NCBI GenBank assembly: GCA_006176705.1
Contig: QRFJ01002470.1
Coordinates: 317,651 to 381,650, forward strand
Length of the DNA stretch: 64,000 nucleotides
Direction: 5' to 3'
Source: Cocos nucifera
Taxonomy: Eukaryota > Streptophyta > Magnoliopsida > Arecales > Arecaceae
This document shows positions 60,440 to 64,000 of the stretch, piece after piece; within the stretch, counting starts at the first letter, position 1; the number at the start of each line of letters is the position of its first letter. Below the pieces are notes generated by a model. It was not told where the DNA came from. It made no database searches and was given only the letters and a program-made list of their open reading frames with translations. The position numbers and the translations under genes are program-made.

Positions 60440-63400
60440 TGAAGCTGCTAATAGGCCTCCTATCTGTAAACTATTTGAGGTTAAATGATCATTGAGAGGA
60501 GCTCTCATGAAGAGTCGCTAGTTTTGATCTTCTAGGCAATGCCTTCGGTACCAGAAGGACTAAATGGAAAATCGAGGCTCTCACGCCCATTTTCACGAAT
60601 ATGTCTACGAAAGCGGCTTCTTACGAGTCTTTTCCTTTTGGTAGTGTCTGGCTTGGGGAGTGTTCTATAAATATATTGCCCTGTCATGTTGCTGGTGGGG
60701 GAATGTGAAGGCCGGGGTAATGCCAACAGAAACTTGCCGTGGTTCCGCTGTTAGATATATGGGCACACAACCTATTTTCGGACATAAGGGCAAGGAATTA
60801 GATGGAGGGATTTGAGTTGGAGAATTTGGGATTTGGAAGGCACACTGGGAAATAGGTACCACCAAAAGAAAAAAAAAAAGGTGGTTACTTGGGGTTGTTT
60901 TCGGGAGCGGAATATTGTGGTGCTCCCTGAAAAGGGCTTGGGAATCTCTCAACAGATGGCGGCGGCACCCAACCAGGTCGTGGCAGTTAGAAAGTGAATA
61001 GAAAATAGATAACGGGAGGGACACGGAGGAAGGCTTTATCGAAGTTCGGCGGCGGCGATTGGGTTTTGTCAGCTTAACGGTGGAGAATTCCGATGTAAAA
61101 ACACTCAAAGCTCTCGGATCAAAGGACATAATGAGGACTAGGGGAGGACAAAGATAAAAGACATGGTGCCTGTTCAGTTAATGTACTCGTGAGAATGTGG
61201 AGGGTGGTACTTTGGAATTGCGGCAACTTTCGAGTATTATGCCAGATCATGTTCTCATCTCAATGGAGAGACTGGGTAGATAGGTGCTCGAGTTGACAAA
61301 GGATGGGTGCAAGGCTGTCGGAGAGGGGTCACTATGGTTTTAGTGAAGACTGGAGAGTGTCGGAGTTGGTGGAGCGAGGAGTTCATGGGACAGTAAACAT
61401 GACATATATGGCAACTTCTAACGTAGCCCGCTCGGGGGAGGTTTCTAGCAGTGGCTCTTGGTGGAGGTTCTTTCTACAACTGGGCAGGGAGGTTCTTGCG
61501 TTGGGGCATGGGGCACATATAAAAGATGGAGCATCCAACTGGTCATCTTAGACATATCAATCCAGACCGCCGAAGAGCGGGTGAGGGAGCACTAGGTTAT
61601 GTGCTCATGCATTGTGAAGGGACTTGCTTGGTTCGCAAAACGGCTCCATCTACAAAGACATTTTGTGGCATTAAGGTCTAGGTTCAGCACTGTCCAGCAG
61701 CCGTAGGCGGCACGTGGAGATTGGACAGGTCCACTAATAATTCTGTGTTCACTGTGTCAAGTGCTTCAAGTCGTGACGCGGCTAATCTTAGCATCTCTGC
61801 ATGTTGGAAACAGGTCGGACGAAATGCCTTCTGTGGATGAAAATATCCTCAAGTAGGTAACTCTAAGGTGGCAGAGCACGTTCCATTGGGAATGTTTCCC
61901 GGGGTGTTTACGGTCTTTCTGTTTAAGTAAGTCAAATTTCCCCAGCCAGGAAGCTGTGGCTATTCCTATGACACTAACCGGGCACTGATAATGCTTGGGG
62001 TCCTTAGACTAGTTCCTTAGCATGTGCTAAGATAAACAATACTGTTTCCACTTGGTTGCGGTGGGCTTACGGGCATGTACCTACACAATTTCAGAAGAGG
62101 AAATTATTAATTGTTTTACAACGTCAGGGAGAATAGCAGAGAAACACTCGCAGTAAACTTATTCTTCCCTTGCTTTTGGACCTTTCCTATTCTAAGACTT
62201 TGGTTGTTTTTATTTTCATAAAGGGCTCTGCGATTACAATATTTCAGGCATGGGTTATTCTGTCTTCGATAATTACCTATATTGGAAACATTCGTTATGG
62301 TGCACATTTGTGTCATGCATTGCAAGGTATCTATGTATTTTCATAACCAGAGTTGAGGGATGCGGGAAAAAAAATGAGAACTGTGTTACATCTTTTGAAG
62401 GGTCAAGTCCTCGCTTAATAAAATCGCACCAAACAAACCAAATCTTAGTTACTGAGAAAAACTTAATACATGGGACACAGGATAGGGGAAAATGTTTGGA
62501 AATAATAGAGTTGTTGAGTGCATTCTGTAGTAGAGTGTATCTGAAGTGTGTTGGGTTTAAACTGTTCTTACTTTTGCTGGATTCTTTGCGGGCGGAGGTT
62601 TCTTAATGATATGCAAGGGAGTCTTGTTCGTCTTTGGTATAATAAAAAACATATGCGTTTCTTTTTTTTAAGGATTTGGGCACTGACATGGTTTGGGCAT
62701 AATTAAAGGGTAAACACAATGCAAAGATTCACTACCTAACCATACTTTATTACGAGGCATATTATTAGACTCATCATGGTGTTTGGATTGTTACATTCAA
62801 CTAATCTATTATCCGATTTATAACATGTACAGATTTAGACCAAGTTCCACACTTTTGTGGCAACACACTAAATGAAGTCCGTAGAAGTGCACATTTGTTC
62901 ATCGCTCACTTATGAGGAGTTATGACTGATAAGAGGTGCCTCTTTTCAACCTTTGTTGTATTGAATGTTCCTTCCATCAAAGCTTGATATTGCATTTTAT
63001 GGATATGTGGTTGCAGTAACTATTGGGCAATAGAATAGATGAAGGAAAGTTTATTTGTATATGTGGCGCTATAGCTCTTATATTCACTATTCATACCCTT
63101 AAGAATGGTAGAAAAACTTCCATTGCACACATTCAAGTCATATGTTGCATAATTACATTCATCAGTGGGAACTATCCTTTTTGTCATCGAGTGCAAATTA
63201 TCAGTCACCAAACAAAATGAATGATGTCAGTGTAAGATGGTGTTCATTTAAAAATCTTACATCATAAAAAAAGGATGTTCAATGTGCATTGACCTGTGGA
63301 ATGGATAACCGATGTAAAATAACGGCAGTGTCTGGAATAAAGAGCCTAGAAAAAAAAAGCTTCAATATTTGTCATTACTGCATCATACAAGAAACCTGAT

Positions 63401-63681
63401 GTTTTTATATGAACAGGCAAATGAAAAATAGGAAATTCCAAATTAAGAGTTTCCTTCCAAAAATTATATTAACAAGTGTTTATTATCTTTGGTGCAGCAT
63501 TGGCAATGTATACCTTGAAAAATATTGGAAAGAAAAATGAACTTATTTATTTTTGGCATAAATAAATAAGCATGCATGCTTCTTTAGGTTGTCTGTGCCT
63601 AAAGAATTTCTTCTATAAGAATACTGCTTTCCCAAGAAGTTCTCCGTCTTTGGGATCGTGAAGTGTATTTTTTGTTTGCAG
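60440..63681 (+). other. DNA between the truncated F-box exon and the hydrolase exon
   Basis: No recognisable exon, RNA gene or transposon domain. The stretch 60,530-61,560 has higher GC and several frames (for example 154 codons on - at 61,129-60,665 and 82 codons on + at 61,303) without known domains. If the hydrolase pieces belong to one gene, this is the end of an intron of about 9 kb. Confidence 0.5.
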
Positions 63682-64000
63682 GGAACTGATGATGATGTTG
63701 TGAAATTCTACCATGGGAAGCAGCTTTGGGAACTGTGCAGAGAAAAGTATGAGCCTCTCTGGATTCTGGGAGGGAACCATTGTAACTTGGAGCTTTATCC
63801 TGACTATATAAGGCATCTAAGAAAATTTATATCAGCCATAGAGAAGTCCCCTGCAATAAAAAATGAATCAGCTGAGAGCTCAGATCTCTCTGAGGCTCCT
63901 AGGACAAGCTCTGACCGTTCGGAGTTTCCAAGGAAGAGCACCGACCAAAAGGAGAAGTCTAGGCTTAGCACCGACAATTCAGAGTTTCCCAGGAAGAGCA
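63682..64000 (+). CDS. ABHD17-type alpha/beta hydrolase, C-terminal exon (continues past window)
   Basis: After TTTGTTTGCAG the frame reads GTDDDVVKFYHGKQLWELCR, then EKYEPLWILGGNHCNLELYP and DYIRHLRKFISAIEKSP. This is the C-terminus of plant ABHD17-like serine hydrolases. It carries the catalytic aspartate (GTDDDVV) and catalytic histidine (GGNHCNL). Beyond it begins a low-complexity tail with a repeated SEFPRKSTD/SRLSTD-type motif, also typical of plant members and probably disordered and phosphorylatable. The frame is open to the end of the window. The preceding exon would be the 48-bp exon 9 kb upstream, joined in phase 0. The N-terminal two thirds, including the serine nucleophile, are not in the window. 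Confidence 0.88.

Noticed and set aside
60665..61129. A 154-codon - strand frame as a new gene
   Set aside because: No recognisable domain, a biased composition and no splice or neighbour support. It lies in the sequence after the F-box breakpoint.

Overview
This is nuclear DNA from a flowering plant, probably a monocot with a large, repeat-rich genome. A palm is a plausible but unproven guess. About 75% of the window (roughly 1-48,080) is layered, decayed transposable elements. The remaining quarter (roughly 48,080-64,000) holds pieces of two host genes on the + strand, separated by long intron-like DNA.

Regions 1-33,200 are a nest of LTR retrotransposons. The backbone is an old Ty1/copia element on the - strand, called B here. 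Its 3' LTR (6,365-7,818) is cut by a related + strand copia element A (ending at 6,364). Its leader is cut by a gypsy element D (12,124-18,724, perfect target duplication TGTCC). Its 5' LTR is cut by a complete + strand copia element C (22,270-32,724, near-perfect duplication GACTA/GACTG). Left of A lies a second body-LTR fragment of the same family, A'. D has gag, protease, reverse transcriptase and RNase H remnants but no recognisable integrase. Next to its 3' LTR it carries a 36-bp minisatellite of about 30 copies. B itself seems to have landed in an older gypsy-type LTR (33,201-35,401).

Region 35,400-41,292 is a mosaic of DNA-transposon sequence: a probable hAT end, remnants of a CACTA (En/Spm-type) accessory gene, a fragment resembling the SAWADEE chromatin-reader domain, AT-rich filler, and a CACTA-type end built around a long inverted repeat with arms of about 455 bp. 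Region 41,365-48,077 is a third copia element, E (- strand), with 379-bp LTRs. It sits inside what looks like a fragment of a Tat-type gypsy LTR.

Region 48,080-64,000 contains exon 1 (49,664-49,762) and part of exon 2 (59,942 to about 60,397) of an F-box/kelch gene. It also contains a 48-bp exon (54,579-54,626) and a C-terminal exon (63,682 to past the window end) of an ABHD17-type alpha/beta hydrolase. The exons of the two genes alternate on the same strand: F-box 1, hydrolase, F-box 2, hydrolase. The kelch repeats of the first gene and the serine-nucleophile exons of the second are not visible. This interleaving is the most unusual feature of the window. It could be a rearranged or transposon-shuffled locus, or an assembly error. 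No intact host gene is contained entirely in the window, and no tRNA, rRNA or CRISPR locus was recognised.
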